From Limnanthes douglasii subsp. nivea (Eukaryota > Streptophyta > Magnoliopsida > Brassicales > Limnanthaceae): DNA of 64,000 nucleotides. Position 1 is the first letter of the stretch. The number at the start of each line of letters is the position of its first letter. The notes under the pieces were generated by a model. That model made no database searches, was not told the origin of the DNA, and worked only from the letters and a program-made list of their open reading frames with translations. The stretch covers positions 150,890,187 to 150,954,186 of the forward strand of contig JAUPFV010000001.1 of NCBI GenBank assembly GCA_036936605.1, written 5' to 3'. Positions 35,241 to 48,450 of the stretch are shown here, piece by piece. A program made the position numbers and the translations under genes.

Positions 35241-36650
35241 GGTAGCTAACTTCAAAAATGTTAGCTATGAGCATATACCTAGATCGGAGAACACACTAGC
35301 AGAATCTTTGGTAACCATAGCATACTCCGAGTCCTACCCATGGATTCATGTACAAGAATGCTCATCCATACAACCAAATCAGATCAAAAAAGAGGAAGAG
35401 AGTTTAAGTGTACAAATGGTTCAACCCGAAGACTGGAGATATCCCCTTCTTCAGTACATCTCTGATGGCATTTTGCCTCCGAAGAGGGCTGTGGCAAGGA
35501 AAATGAAACATAAGGCTCGTGTTTTCTTAATCATAAGAGAGGTCCTTTATAAGAAGTCGTTTAGTATACCTCTCCTACGTTGTCTGGGGGTTGAAGAGTC
35601 CCAAATTGTTTTATCCAAACTACATGATGGAGAAGGATCAACACACTGTGGCTACAGAGCTCTAACCCGGAGGGTTTTGTTGGCCGGATATTATTGGGCA
35701 TCCATAATGGCAGATGCCAAGGAGTTGGTAAAGAAATATGACCCATCCCATGTCAAAGATATGGTAACAAAATTCATATCCCAATTGTTCCTATGGAATC
35801 GATTTCTGAGCCAGTGCATTTTGCTCGTTAGGGACTGGATTTAGTTGGGTCTCTACCAATGGCATCCGGAGGGTGTAGGACTATTATTGTAGCCATTGAT
35901 TATTTCTCAAAATGGATAGAAGCAGCCCCGCTGGCAGGAACTACTTTGAAAGTTGTTTAAAATTTATCTTATCTAATATTTGTTGCAAATTTGGGGTTCC
36001 ACAAAAGATAACCACAGATAATGGGCCACAATTTGATAACAAGGATATGGAGAATTTATGTGCCTCCCGGGGCATTCAACATTGTTTTTCTTCTACTTTC
36101 CACCCACAACAAAATGGTCAAATTGAAGTGACAAACAGGACCATCCTGTCCGGTTTAAAGAATAATTTAGAAAGGGTTGCAGGAAAGTGGCCAAGCTATT
36201 TGCAAGAAGTGTTATGGGCATACCAGACTACTCCTGGAGCTGCTACACAAGAATCTCATTTTGCCTTGGTATATGGGATTGATGCAATTTCTCCTATAGA
36301 GGCAACTCTTCCATCATACAGAGTTCGTAATTATTCTGAACAGGCTAATAAGGTGGCAATCAGAAGTGAGTTAGACTTAATAGAAGAGAGAAAAATTAAG
36401 GCTCATCTTAGAACCACCCATTACAAAGGCTTGATGAGGAGCAAATTTGCTTCCAAAATCAAAAGAAGGGATTTTCGGTCAGGGGATAAAGTATTGAGAA
36501 AGGTTTTCTTGCATACTAAGGAGAAACAGTTCGGCAAGCTAGCTCCGAACTAGGAAGGCCCTTATGGGGTCTCTGAAAAACTTAAGCCTCAAACATATAG
36601 GATTCAAGACAAAGATGGAAGAATCTTAAAGAACCCTTGGAATATTTAAC
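35241..36650 (+). pseudogene. Integrase of Tat element 1
   Basis: A zinc-binding-like region (HCGYRALTRRVLLAGYYW) is followed by the catalytic core with TDNGPQFDNKDMENLC and FSSTFHPQQNGQIEVTNRTI. The C-terminal GDKVLRKVFLHTKEKQFGKL follows. A frame change near 35840, stops near 36552 and 36648, and the loss of the first core segment's frame show decay. Confidence 0.85.
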
Positions 36651-37208
36651 ACCTCCGGTTATATCTGGAATGAAATTTGTGTAAATATTTACTTGTTTAA
36701 AGTCCATGTAAATATTAGGGGGCATACTCTTTCCTACCCTGGTGGCGCGGGGAGGTTTTAATGAGGTGTCTGGTTTTTTCAATAAAATATTATGCCTTCT
36801 TAAAATATTCAGAGTGATTTGATTACAATTCCTTTCAAGTCTTCAATTTACTAAGGATATTTGGCAGATCAGATTAATTTGGTTAAATGATGACCCTTAA
36901 ACACGCGTCATCAGAGATTTTAAACACTCTCATCTTAGATATTTGTAAAGTAAATAAGGGCTCTTTAAAAGTTATCCATTGAAATTGAAAGCAAGTATAA
37001 AACTAAACAAAAATGAGTAAGATAAACCCGTCCGAGTAAAAACCTGGTAATGATATTTAAACACAAAATATGCCTTGGCCATCCAAGGACTTTAAGTTTT
37101 AAGAAAGGTTTAATCGGTCTCAAACCGGATACGATTACAAAAATGCATTGGCCTTCCAAGGACTTTAACAGTTCACAGAATAAAGAAAACAAAAAAGATA
37201 GTTAAAAA

Positions 37209-37875
37209 TCAGGGCTTATTCTCTTCGGAAGTTCCTGCGTCATCTCCTTTCTTAGGAACTTTGAGTTTAGCACTTGAACTCTCTATGATTCCTTCTTCTT
37301 CATCAGTGGTAGAATCGATCCCACTAGATTAATTCTTCTTATCACCATCTGCTAGTGTGTGGAACGTGATGTCCTCATACTCCACGTATTCCCACAAGGG
37401 ACCAAGAGTCCTCCTCAGAAACTTCTCGTGAAAGAGTAGTACCATGTCAGACTTTACTTCAGCATACATTTTTTCCAATGAATCTATCACCCCGTGGTGT
37501 ACTTATCTATGCTGGCCTGAATCCTCTTTTCCTGCTCCTTCACCAAGTCTTCCTTCTCCTTGATTGTCTTGGACACAACCTCTTCAAGGGAAATCTTGTC
37601 ACCGGACAAGGTCTGGATGACGTCGTATTCAGTCTTCGCATCTTCCGTCAAGGTGGAGATATCTTTCTCCAATCCGGAGCACTTAGTTTGGGGCTTTGAG
37701 CTATCATTCTCTGAAGTGGACAACTTGGTTGACAGATCTTCCTTGTCCTTCTTCAACTCCTTGTCCTTCTTCAGTGCCTCAATGCCCTGGTTAGCATTGA
37801 GGAGATTAGTTGACAAAGTCTCCTTGGCAGTGTTGAGGGTGTTGATAGGGGTAGACTGTTTTTTACTTGCCTTTC
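37209..37875 (-). pseudogene. Antisense ORF of Tat element 1 (coiled-coil part)
   Basis: The minus strand encodes a coiled-coil-like protein (NANQGIEALKKDKELKKD, then CSGLEKDISTL). It aligns with the 3' half of the + ORF of element 2 at 62600-63225, including the end ESSSAKLKVPKKG / EENKP. Two stops and frameshifts lie after KYTTG. The upstream half is missing because the element is truncated near 37875. Confidence 0.65.
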
Positions 37876-38316
37876 CAAGTTAAGTACTGATTGAATAGTT
37901 GAGAAAGTATTTACTAGTAACTTTTTTTTTTTAACCTAAAAAAAATACTTTTTAAATTTTAGATGGAAAAAAATAATAAATGATATAGTTTCGGCCATAA
38001 CATGATCCGATAATGAATGAGTCGGAAAGACTATCATATCCCTTGTATCAGAGAAATCAATCCAAAAACTGTACCTTTGAAATGAAAGCCCGTTTTGTCC
38101 AGGACTTAACACGAGTAGCTTTGTACGATTTTATTATTATTTCGCTCCCGAAAAGCCACACTCCATTCCTAGCAAAATAAATATAAAATAAAAATATACA
38201 AAAGTCGATCGGAAATGGCACGGCGACCTTAAAAACCCTAGACCACCGTAGGACGATGAGGTCGAGCTACGACCACCTTCTAAACACGCTTATCGCAGTT
38301 TCCGCTTCAATTTTAT
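37876..38316 (+). promoter_or_regulatory. VPS38 promoter and 5' leader
   Basis: The region between the truncated retroelement and the VPS38 start. It is host-like sequence, less AT-rich near the gene. It contains an upstream ATG at 38256. Confidence 0.45.
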
Positions 38317-38342
38317 ATGGAACTAGTTGGAAGAGACCTTGA
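38256..38342 (+). promoter_or_regulatory. Overlapping upstream ORF of VPS38
   Basis: ATG at 38256 opens 28 codons (MRSSYDHLLNTLIAVS...) ending at TGA 38340-38342, past and out of frame with the main ATG at 38317. If it lies in the transcript leader it would lower VPS38 translation. The transcript start is unknown. Confidence 0.4.
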
Positions 38343-41300
38343 TCCCTTTCTAGACTCAACCAAATCAGATCCACAAAATGTGATCCCGATCGAGTGGCAA
38401 GATTATGAACATGAGCTCGCTCGACTTTTGAGTCTTTCTTCTGCGATCACAGAAATTAAAGAGAAGAAACAAGTCCTTCAACTGAAACTAGACTCCTTGA
38501 TGCAGGTACTTCATATATATTTCGGTTTCTGGATAAGTCCACTTGATTGTCTCATAATTGCGAAGCAGCTAAGTACGACATCATGTCTAGCCTTTTGTTT
38601 CTGGTTTATAGAATTGTTTAGTATTGAGTTATGGTTCAGTTACTCTTTGAAATTTATGTTCTTATCTTCGTTTACTTGTAGATCTTTATTGCTCCAGTAG
38701 GCTCATGATTGGTACAATTATAAAAAGCAAGAGGTTGCGTTACTCTTCTTACTAGCTTAATTTTGGTGGCTCAAGATTCTTCTTGATTCTCTGTGTGATT
38801 TTGTGTTAGTAGATCATAATTTTGCATTTTCTGTATATATGGGGGCAACTATAGTGCAAAACTTATATATATGCTCTTTGTATTCTGGCAAGTATACTCA
38901 CTATGTCATTAGTTCTATATAAGGAGTTACAACAAGTCTCTTTCTCTTCCTGGTGAAAAGTGAATAGTTTATTTGATTATATCAATTTTAAAGTATTGAT
39001 TTAAGCGGCAAAATGAATTATAGTTCTATTGAAATCTTTAGGGGATAGTCATAAAATGATTAATACTTAGATATAGATAGTGTCCCAATAAGGTCTCTCA
39101 TAAGAGACATCTGAAAGATTCATTTAAGGTTTCAATAATACATAGTACATCACGTTGCCACCCTATTTACGAAATTAAATACTTATGTAATTTTGGGAGC
39201 TTTTTGAAGCTGTTTCATTTCGCCAAAATTGTGAGGTTGCTACATGTCTTTATCTGTTAGGCTAGTCCTTGAGCTTAGGGATAGGATACACTGCTTGCAT
39301 TATCTATTAACAGGGTGGCTAAATCTCATCCATTTCTCATTGTAATTTTTTTTGCCAAAAACAACCAAAGGCCGACAGGGTATCAAATTCACATATAGCG
39401 TAATTTTTCACGAAGCCTATCTTTGCTCGTAATTTTGGTGTTTTTGTTATGGTCTGATGATGACAAACCTGCATTGGTTTGTCCGTTTGGTGCCACTGAG
39501 ATTTTATTCAATATGGTTTTCTTGATATTGTTTTTTGGTGTCTTTATGGGTTTTCCTTGCAGGAGTGATTTCTGTGATTAATTATTTTGATGCATTTTAG
39601 ATAATTAGTTTCCTTTCTTCTGCCAAGACATGACAAATAGGATAAAAAAACCACTGTGAACAGATTTTACTAGAACCAAAGTTTCCTGAGAAGTAATTTA
39701 CATTTACTTTGAATACAAAGAAAGTAGAGTGAGATATCTATATCGTAAAATATGTTTGGCTTTAACTTAACCCTCACATTATTGTTCATTTTGGCAGCAG
39801 AAAAATGATAACTAGTACTATGTCTCATAGTTCTGTTACATTTATTGGAACAAACAAACCAACCAACTTGCTGGAAGTAATCAAGTCAAGGGTTAAAGTC
39901 CCTTTGTCTTTGTAATTCTTCTCCACCATTCAAAGAGACTATGTTCCATCCCCAGTAGTGAAAATCTGACGTTTAAAAGTCTAAAAACAATTGCTATAGC
40001 TTATACTTATAGGCCATGTATATTGTAGCCAACTGAACTTTTTTATGAGAAGTAATTTTGGAAGAAGTAAGAAACATATGCTAGGTTGGAATGAAGTTAT
40101 TGAGTATATATGTGATATGGCAGGAGTGGTCTTTTCTGCAGCTGTCCAGCTATATTCATTGAGCAGTACTTTCATATGTAGTCTAGATTTTCTAATTAGA
40201 TTTATGTATGTGGATTAGAAGTAGCCAATCAGGCCCATCATTTAATATTTTCAGGTTTTATCCATGATACTGCTAAACACTGATTGCGATAAGCTTGTTA
40301 GTTTATTTGTAACTAGTTTTCGGGGATTTAATTGATTAGCCCGCGGATTAGCGGGTGGCAAAATATTGGGCAGGTCAGAGCTGAGTCATTAAGTCGATCG
40401 AATGAACTTGAAGAAATGCATCAGAAACTGGAGGCAAAAAGAATTATGATGGGAACTATGTCAATGAATTGTAGGATTGCCAAAGACAATGCCAAAAGAA
40501 AAGAAGAGAATCTTAGCAAGGAAGTTAGATCGTTACTGGTTTCTGGAACAGCTCTTTCTGTAGCAAGAAAGCAATTACTGGTAATCTTCTTTTGTACTGT
40601 AGTGCTAGTATACATGCATGAATTGTGCTTCATATTTCATGCATAGTGGGTACATGAATAGTGTGCTTCATACTCCATGCATAGTGCGAGGAAAGTCTAA
40701 TATGAAACTAGGCAGATTTGATGTACTTGTTTAGTTAATGCTAACTCATTCTAGTGTTTTGAAGGAACTGCTATCTGATTGTTTGCTTTTATTTTATGTT
40801 GTCATTACCTCTTAAAAGCATATCCCTCTGTTTTACCATAAGCCATTTGTTTGATCTATACTTTGATGGTAAGCCTGACCGTGTCATTTTAAAGCATTCC
40901 ATGTACGTATCTGAGTACGTATTTGTGGGGGAGGCTATTATCCCCCTTTTATCGCTGGATACACCATCTCTTAAGTACGTAACAGTCTCGCTTGCCTGTA
41001 GTTCTAACTTCTAATTTCGAGCAAAGAAGAGATTTTGTTTTTACTTTTATTATTTGTCTTTTTAGGTTTTTATCTTATTTCCAAGAAGTGTAAGCTTAAT
41101 GGTATCAATTCGTAATAATCTTTTACCTAATTAAATTTTGCTTTTGAAGTTCATTCAAATTTAGATATCTTGAGCTAATAACCAATTATGACTTGTCACA
41201 TATTTGGGAAGTGGAAATATGAATATAACCTTCACGGAAAATTCTTGGACATATGACCATGATCGTACATGACTTGGCGCCACCATGGTCAAATCCACTT

Positions 41301-44229
41301 TTAATTGTAAAATTGAAGGGTTTAAATACGTCTTCATAAATTATTCTATTAATAATAAATCAAATATATACCTACTACCGTATATAAACAGTAGAGTTCT
41401 AAACCATTTAATTTTAAATTAAAGGTGGATTTGACCATGCTCGTGCCACCATGGGCGTTCCCAAGAATTTTTCCTATCATTCATTTCCTTGAGTCTTTGG
41501 TAATTGAATATTACAAAATTATACTTTCCATTCCTAATGAATTTTAGCACTTATTTGTAGGTTAGTCATGTTAGTGGTTGTTTATCGTTCAATACAGCCT
41601 ATGATATGTTACAAGATGCCTGATAGACCACATGATGGCTCTTACTTAGCGACTTGCTTGTTAATCATTTGGTCGTTGGTCAAGAGCGTGTTTAGATTCT
41701 AAAACACCAAATTCTTTGAGGGCAGTGCATAATTAAATGGGTTCCAATCGTGGATTATTTAATCTCGGGACTGATTAAACTCCAGGGACCCTTTGCGCTG
41801 TGCTGCGCTATGAGCCATTAACTAGGTTAGACCTTAAACATCATTATATACAATTGGAATAAATAGTCGAGTCTAATCTAGCTCGGTCCTAGTACCATGT
41901 ACCAGAAGAGCCATAAACACTTGTATTGATAAAACAATTTGAAACATTTAACTTTCATTAGAAATGAAAAATGCAACTTTCCTCTCTTGGTATCACGTTT
42001 CTTCTTACAATTATACTTATGCTTGAACAGGATTTGTCAAATAACTGTGCTGAAAATTTGATATTCATTTCAAAACAGGAATCTGATGCTGAACTGGCTG
42101 GAGAAAAGTGTTATGCCCGTCTGAAACATGTACAGAAGAGGCTTAGGCAGAGGCAGCAATACATGATATCACAAATTTCAATGCTTTATCCCGTAAAGAT
42201 CTTAGTTGGACCAGCACAAGAACAAGAACTTGATTCCTTTCCAGATGGTAGGAGATCAGGTAATGTGGTACAAATGCATCCCCGAAAACAGTACTTGATG
42301 GAAGTTCAAATAATCGAATCAAATTAAAAGAGAAATCTAGTTATATAATCAGTTGTTTCAGTATCTTTTTTGCTTTAGCCTTTTTGTCAAAGAATCTAAG
42401 TATAGGAGAATATATATATATGGGTGTGTGTGTATACATATGTATTGTGATTTTCCAAATTATTTGTTAATCACGATGTTTCTTACCGGTATCTATATAT
42501 TTGCATGGTTCTATCAGGGAATGCTACTGGATCTAGATTTGTTAATCAAGGATCCTTGACGATTTTGGGTTTCCATCTGAGTATGCTTCCTTTTACAAAG
42601 ATGAGTTTTTTTACTAATAAAAAGGAAGCTAAGAGGTCTGCAACTGCCCTGGGATATGTTGCCCAAGTAGGTTCCTTTCTCCTACTCAATAATAGTTTTA
42701 ACTAATGTTTGAAGCATTTGCTTTTGTTGTGAGAGGTTTATGTTCAATAATTGATGCATCATGCATTACTTTCAACTCTATGCAGCATATGGAAATTACA
42801 ATAATTATATTACAACCTTATATTCAGGAAATTTTATGATTCTGATTTTATAAGAGAAAAAGACAGGACTTGATAATAATAAAGTGCTAAAAAACTGTGA
42901 CGCAAAGATATGTCTCCGGCTCTTGTGTCCTTGAGTAGCATATGTAATCAGAGCAAAGTTTGTCTTCCATAGATTTCACGAGCAATGTCATCATCATGGA
43001 ATTCTCAGCCCAGTGTTGCAGACTCGGACCATTTACTACATAAGCCTTATTTTTACCACTTAGATAGCCCATCTTTCCGTGCCCACTGTTTTTTGTAAAA
43101 CCCTTGGTATTGCTGGAAATAACGGATTCCTCCGACTTTGGTGAAAGAACGAAAAATAAATAGAGATCCAGCAAGCAGTTTGCATGCTCTGATACCAACT
43201 TGAAACATGAGGGAATTATTACTATGTTTACTAAGCGTTTGATAATATGATTATAAAATATAAAAATCCTTTAATCAAGAAAGTTATTTGTATGGAAAAA
43301 ATATTATCAGAAAATTATTTGTAGCATACAAACATTAATATCGGATAAGTTGATTTACAGCTTTGCAAAGAATATTTCCTAGTTTCCACTTGGCTAGCTT
43401 TGTTTACATGATAAACTCCAACTATCCTTCTGTAATGGCTTATATGCTTCCTCTTCAACCAAAAACGGTATCTTTACTAAGATTATGTTCCAAAACACTT
43501 GATTTTCCAGCAGGAAAGTTTGCTGATTTTATGATTGTGGAAGAGAGGATCTATGGTGGAAGTATTGCTGGAAAAGTGTTTACCCGAACCCCAATTAGGG
43601 CAGCTCTAATACCATGAAAAATTAGATAATTCCAGCTTCGAAAGAGACGGATTATCTACCCCTAATTTTACTAAATCCAAGTATTCAAACTAGTTTAATA
43701 TGGTCCAAATATAATCAGGCTTCTTGGCATTTCATTTGCATGCAAAACACAGAAAAACTAATTATTGTTTTTTCCCCAATTCAGGTTGTATCATTGGTAG
43801 CTTCTTATTTGAGAGTCCCACTGAGATACCCTCTGCGGCTGGGTGGTTCATGTTCATTTATATGTGACTGTACAGTCTGTACACCTTCTGTAGAGCTTAC
43901 TTCTGCATGGTCATCAAATTATATACTTTCTGGAGATGTAAAGCCTGTAGAATTTTCTTTATTTCTAGACGGTCAGGATACGACCCGAGCTGCATATGCT
44001 GTCTTCTTGTTAAACAAGGTGAGTTATTTTGCATATATGAATTATGTTATTTTCTTTCAGCTTTGAATCTTGTGTTATCAGTTAATAGGTGTAATGAAAT
44101 TTTGGTTTGCAGGATTTGGAGCAACTCCTGAATTTCATCGGTGTTGAGAGTTTAGGACCACGACATGTGTTAGGAAATCTCAAGGAGCTTATAAGGACCA
44201 TCCAGTCGGTGGATTATTTAGATTCATGA
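38317..44229 (+). CDS. VPS38: VPS38 / UVRAG-like subunit of PI3K complex II
   Basis: Exons 38317-38505, 40374-40580, 42031-42259 (or from 42079), 42518-42666, 43785-44018 and 44113-44229, all GT-AG and in frame. They give 374 aa, or 358 aa with the shorter third exon, which is closer to Arabidopsis VPS38. The N-terminal half is helical and coiled-coil-like ([34 protein letters not shown]). The C-terminal half has the conserved [52 protein letters not shown] and [15 protein letters not shown]. The protein acts with VPS34, VPS15 and ATG6 in endosomal PI3P synthesis and vacuolar sorting. Introns hold a MITE and a copia fragment, yet the coding exons look intact. Confidence 0.92.
41233..41475. 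mobile_element. MITE-like inverted repeat in VPS38 intron 2
   Basis: Outer arms AAATTCTTGG / CCAAGAATTT and inner arms CATGGTCAAATCCACTTTTA (41284 on) and AAAGGTGGATTTGACCATG (41421-41439) form a roughly 240 bp foldback without an ORF. A clean target duplication was not found. Confidence 0.6.
42886..43197 (-). mobile_element. Copia retrotransposon fragment in VPS38 intron 4
   Basis: The minus strand starts TTGGTATCAGAGC (about 43184-43197), the usual primer-binding and gag leader word of plant Copia elements. A gag N-terminal piece follows: [15 protein letters not shown], then [17 protein letters not shown]. It is cut off within gag. The LTR would lie to its right, at 43198 onward. Confidence 0.65.
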
Positions 44230-44616
44230 ATTGATTGATTACTAATATATATAGGTTTTCTTCAACTTAGGAATTCTTCTTGTAAATGGAGTCTTTTGTT
44301 TTTCTATTCAATCATTCACCAGATTATATTTTTGCTATACTTGTGGGTGTCCCATCCCTTAGATTATATTTTTAATAAACAATGTGTTTGTATTTTACCC
44401 ATCTTGCATATAAGAATGTTATGTTTCCTTTTATGTAATGTCTTTGAAAACTGGTCGATCAAATATTTATGTATTAATAATGTGTACAGTTTATTTTTAC
44501 TTTTACAGATTCGGAGCGATGAGAATGTTGGTCAAACTGTATCTGTATATGACTGAAGAAATTGATTTTTAATGCTCTGAGCAATTGATTTTTTTGGTAA
44601 GGTCATAAAACGATTG

Positions 44617-47420
44617 TCCTTTTTTTTTCTTTTTTCATTAAAAAAAAAATTCCATTAATAAAGGTAAAAATTGAAATTTTACAAAATTGAACGGACAATT
44701 TGTAAAGATAACAATAAGGTGTAACAATCATAATAGAGTTAAGGTGTAACAATCATAATAGAGTTTGGCAAGGCGCCAAACGAAAAATTAGATCCGTCTT
44801 GAGTAGATCCGATCCCGTCTTGAGACTTTTGGGATTTCAGAGAAACCGAGAGCCTGAAGCTCAAGGATCACCAGTTTCAAAGCGACAAATGATGCTCAAT
44901 TAGAGAATTAAACCTCAGTAATGTAACCAATCCAAGACTTTCCAAAAGAACAATCGACATTAAGTCTGAAAGAGCCGAAAATTGGTTGAACTTTAAGCTC
45001 TGCTTGCAGGACAGAGTCCATTTCGCAAGCCAGTCCGATGCTTGATTTTGGACTCGGGAAACATGTTTCAAAGTCATCTTAGGATGAATGAGCTTTCTGC
45101 ATATATCTAGCAGAGGGTCAATTCGCCAATCAGAGTTGAAATCAGCTAACATGTTGACGAGGAGGAGACTATCTGACTCGATATAAACAGCAAACCAGTT
45201 GTTTTTTCTGCAGATGAGTAAGCCTTCTAATAGAGCTCTAATTTCTGCATTTAGAGGGTTTAACTTGCCAAGAATAATGCCCGAGCATTCAATCATATCT
45301 CCTTCTCACTTTCTGAAAATCATTCAACCACTTGATTCACCGTTTAACAGGCAAACTCTATCAACGTTTAACTTGATTATGTTCTTCACCGGAGGCGTCC
45401 ATTTAAGGTAAAGAAGCTTCTTTCTTCTGTTTTCAATTGAGGTACATCCTAGAGCTGTTCATGCAGATAGAGCATTAGACCAGTGTTTACTGGTCAGAAC
45501 ATTAGACAAATCCAAGCTTTTGCTTATGCTTGTAACTTTATCAATAGAGTTATTAACAGAATCCGTCATTCCCTTATATTTCATGTTGTTTTTGTTCTTC
45601 CAAATGATCCAGTAGATTACTTGAGGAACAATGTGAGACACATGAAACTTATTGTTCGAAAGCCAGTACCAAGCGCGAATGATATGGGTAAGAATCATAT
45701 AGCGCCCAATTTAACTTAAAGATAAAGCCAAAGTAATTCCAAATTTGCCAGGCAAAACAACAGCCAACGAAGAGATGATTTTTCTCTTCATGGCTGTTGC
45801 AAAATTGGAATTTGGAAACAATAGTAATATGCCTTTTTTTTAGATTATCATCAGTTAAAATAAAGTTATTAATTAATTTCCAACAAAGGAAAGAAAACTT
45901 CCTGGAGATTTTGTGATTCCAAAGCTTTTTGAATAAACTGGATTTGTTGTGCTTTGTTCTTGTGTTATCCCAAGTAAGATTTGTATTGAATCTATTGTTG
46001 ATTGAATGCTTCCAAACAATGATGTCTTCAGAGTTAGGATTTATCTTGAACTCTCTAATGTGATTAATTCTGCCAATAGGAAGAAAACTCTCCATAGTAG
46101 CGTAGTCCTAATCATTCAGCTTCCAGAAAGTGTTAAATTTTACATCAATGAACCAATTGTTTGAATTAGTGCTTGAAGGATTAAAGAGAAGGGGGAGGTT
46201 GTGCCAATTGTCACACCAGAAATCAACATTTCCATTCCCAAGAGACCATTTGATATTGCTCTCAGTAACGTCTTTCACTCCTGTTAATCTTTTCCAAACC
46301 AATGAAGGATGCATAAAAGGACAGTAAATGCTATGTAAAATATTGGACCATAAACAACTCTTTTTCCTGAAGTGAAACCATAACTTTTGAGAGAATGTGA
46401 GCTGAATGTCAGCAAATGACTTGAAGTTCAGCCCACCATCTTCAAAAGGTTTGCAAATATATTTCCAATTAGTCCAATGGATTTCTCATTATATTTGCTT
46501 CTCCACAGAAATCCGTTGAAGATAGTTTCTAATTTTTTTAAAATACTTTTGGGAAGAAGAGTGTTTTGCATCCAGTAGAAAGTGATAGGTAGAATAACAG
46601 AGTTTATTAAAGTCATTCTACCACCATAGGACAAATTATTTTAGTCCCACTCATTTATTTTGTCATTAAATTTATTAAATAAAGGCTTGAAATTATTACT
46701 TTTAATGTTTCTGCAGAGAGTGATCCCTAGATATGATGCATGAAGATTCTCCACTGAAATAGCCCGTCAAAAGCTTCAAGCTATTCACTCTTGATTGATG
46801 CATTCTGATGGAGTTAATTGGCTTAGTTTTATCTTTATTAATGACTTGACCGGAGACAACTTGATAGCTGTCCAAGAGCCTGCTGAGCTTGTCAATAGAA
46901 GAGTTCTTGCTATTCGTAAAAACTAAGATATCATCTAAAAAAAACGAGACAGGGAACAACAACACTAGTTCTTGAGGCATAATGCAAACTCTTGTTGCAG
47001 TTATACAAGTTTTAAAGGATTCTGATGAGAACTTCCTCAGCAAGAATGAAAAGGCTAGGAGATAAAGGATCTCATTGCCTTCCTTTCTTCTGATGGAAGT
47101 AACCAACAATGGAGCCATTGATCAGAATAGAAGAGTTCACGTAAGTGATCATCTTTCGAATTAAGTTTATAAGTTTTTTAGAAAAACCAAATCTTGAGAG
47201 AACATTAAGGATGAAAGGATGAGCAATCCTATCGAAGGCCTTCTACATGTCAAATTAAATAATGGTGTTACCAGTTTTAGGTTTCCTATTAATGTCATGA
47301 ATCAATTCTTTCGTAGTCTAAATATTTTCATGAATAACCCTGCCCTTTACAAAGGCACCTTGAGAGCTAGAGATAATATTAGGAAGAATGCAAGCTAGTC
47401 TAGTGTTGATAAAACGTTTG
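44617..47420 (-). mobile_element. L1-type LINE, 5'-truncated, decayed
   Basis: Reading leftward from 47420: reverse transcriptase pieces (DKRFINTRLACILP, SSQGAFVKGRVIHENI, FFLDDILVFTNSKNSSIDKL with LDD in place of the usual FADD), NNLSYGGRMTLINSV, then a zinc-finger region typical of LINE RTs (46095-45649, KFSFLCWKLINNFI). A terminal RNase H follows (45296-44950, NAEIRALLEGLLIC and ESDSLLLVNML). Pyrimidine runs at 44617-44640 on + are the likely poly-A tail. The endonuclease and the first part of RT are absent. Many stops are present. It lies just downstream of VPS38. Confidence 0.85.
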
Positions 47421-47680
47421 TCCTCGATATATGGGTTTTAATGCCCTTTCTAATTTATTTTGCTTTTCTAATATTAACTAACAATTATAAGTTATAGGTA
47501 TTATCAATATTTTTAGGGCTCAAAATAACAATAACTATTAAATGCTATATAAATTAGCAATATTTAGCATAAATACTATATCCCATATGTTAAAAAAATT
47601 GGGAAGACTTATCATATAAAACCCAACAACAAAAACTATTACAAATAAAAGGTTTAACTATTTTTCTTCCAAACTTCCGA

Positions 47681-47688
47681 TATAAATA
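47681..47688 (+). promoter_or_regulatory. TATA box of the MULE 2 protease gene
   Basis: TATAAATA is followed by a pyrimidine-rich leader (TTCACTCTCTTCC) and a GTAAGT donor near 47881. It fits a promoter with a short non-coding first exon; the ATG candidate is at 48468. Confidence 0.5.
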
Positions 47689-48159
47689 GAGGCTTGAAAA
47701 CGGATCAAAATTCTTTCACTCTCTTCCGACCTCTTTTCATTCTTCACCCACTTCGAACCTTACCCGTTTTTACCTTCTTTTTCGACGTCCACAAGTTACA
47801 CCAATAAACTCTCCAATTTACCACCGTTCATTTTACGATTCACGATTCAACTATTTCACAACTATATCGACGCTAAAACAGTAAGTCCGATCATTTTTTT
47901 CCTGAAAAATCAGTACAATTCTATCAAATTTCAGAATCTTAGGGTTTTATTGCCATGGACTTTTGAGTTTTTCAGTTAGTTTAGTAATAATCTACTTTAT
48001 ATCTATCAGTTTTGTGTGCTAATCTTCTCCATTACTTCATTTATATCAGTTTTTTAGTTCCTTCATCAACCAGTCATACTACATAACCATTCTAAAATTT
48101 TGCATCCAAATAGCCTTTTAATTGTTACTGCAAATCAGACATGCTTTTGTTACATTTGT

Positions 48160-48450
48160 ATAGGTTTTACAACTATTATTTTTGCCATGATTGCATGTTT
48201 GTATAGGTTTCGCATCTACCACTGTATCTTGATTATACATTAACATAGGTTTCACATCTATCAGTGTGTTAGTGGTTATACATTAACATAGGTATCATCT
48301 ATTTCAATTTACCTCATGTATTAACATTTGCACAGGTTGCGCATCTATCACTTTTATAATGGTTTCACATTTGCATACGTTTCACATGTATCACTTATCT
48401 AACTTATAATGATTTCACATCTATCATAACCGACCTATTTTCTCATTTTA
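48160..48450. repeat. TTTCGCATCTATCA motif cluster (MULE 2)
   Basis: Copies such as ATAGGTTTCGCATCTACCAC and ATAGGTTTCACATCTATCAG repeat every 40-60 bp between the leader and the ATG candidate. Confidence 0.85.

Larger units (their letters stand above)
30617..37875 (+). mobile_element. Ty3/Gypsy retrotransposon, Tat lineage (element 1), decayed
   Basis: Order on +: LTR, primer site, gag, protease, reverse transcriptase, RNase H, a second RNase H, integrase, then an antisense ORF remnant. The tandem RNase H domains and antisense ORF after pol mark the Tat/Retand group. Several stops and frameshifts break every domain. The 3' LTR is missing: after 37875 the sequence passes into the 5' region of VPS38. 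Copying would have gone through an RNA intermediate; this copy cannot encode its own proteins. Confidence 0.85.

Noticed and set aside
43363..43617. 84-aa ORF inside VPS38 intron 4
   Set aside because: No recognised domain; lies between clear exons 4 and 5 and would break the conserved protein if spliced in.
44500..44556. Extra 3' exon of VPS38 (RSDENVGQTVSVYD)
   Set aside because: The frame from exon 6 already ends at a conserved-looking stop at 44229; there is no clear donor to join to it, though an alternative 3' end cannot be excluded.
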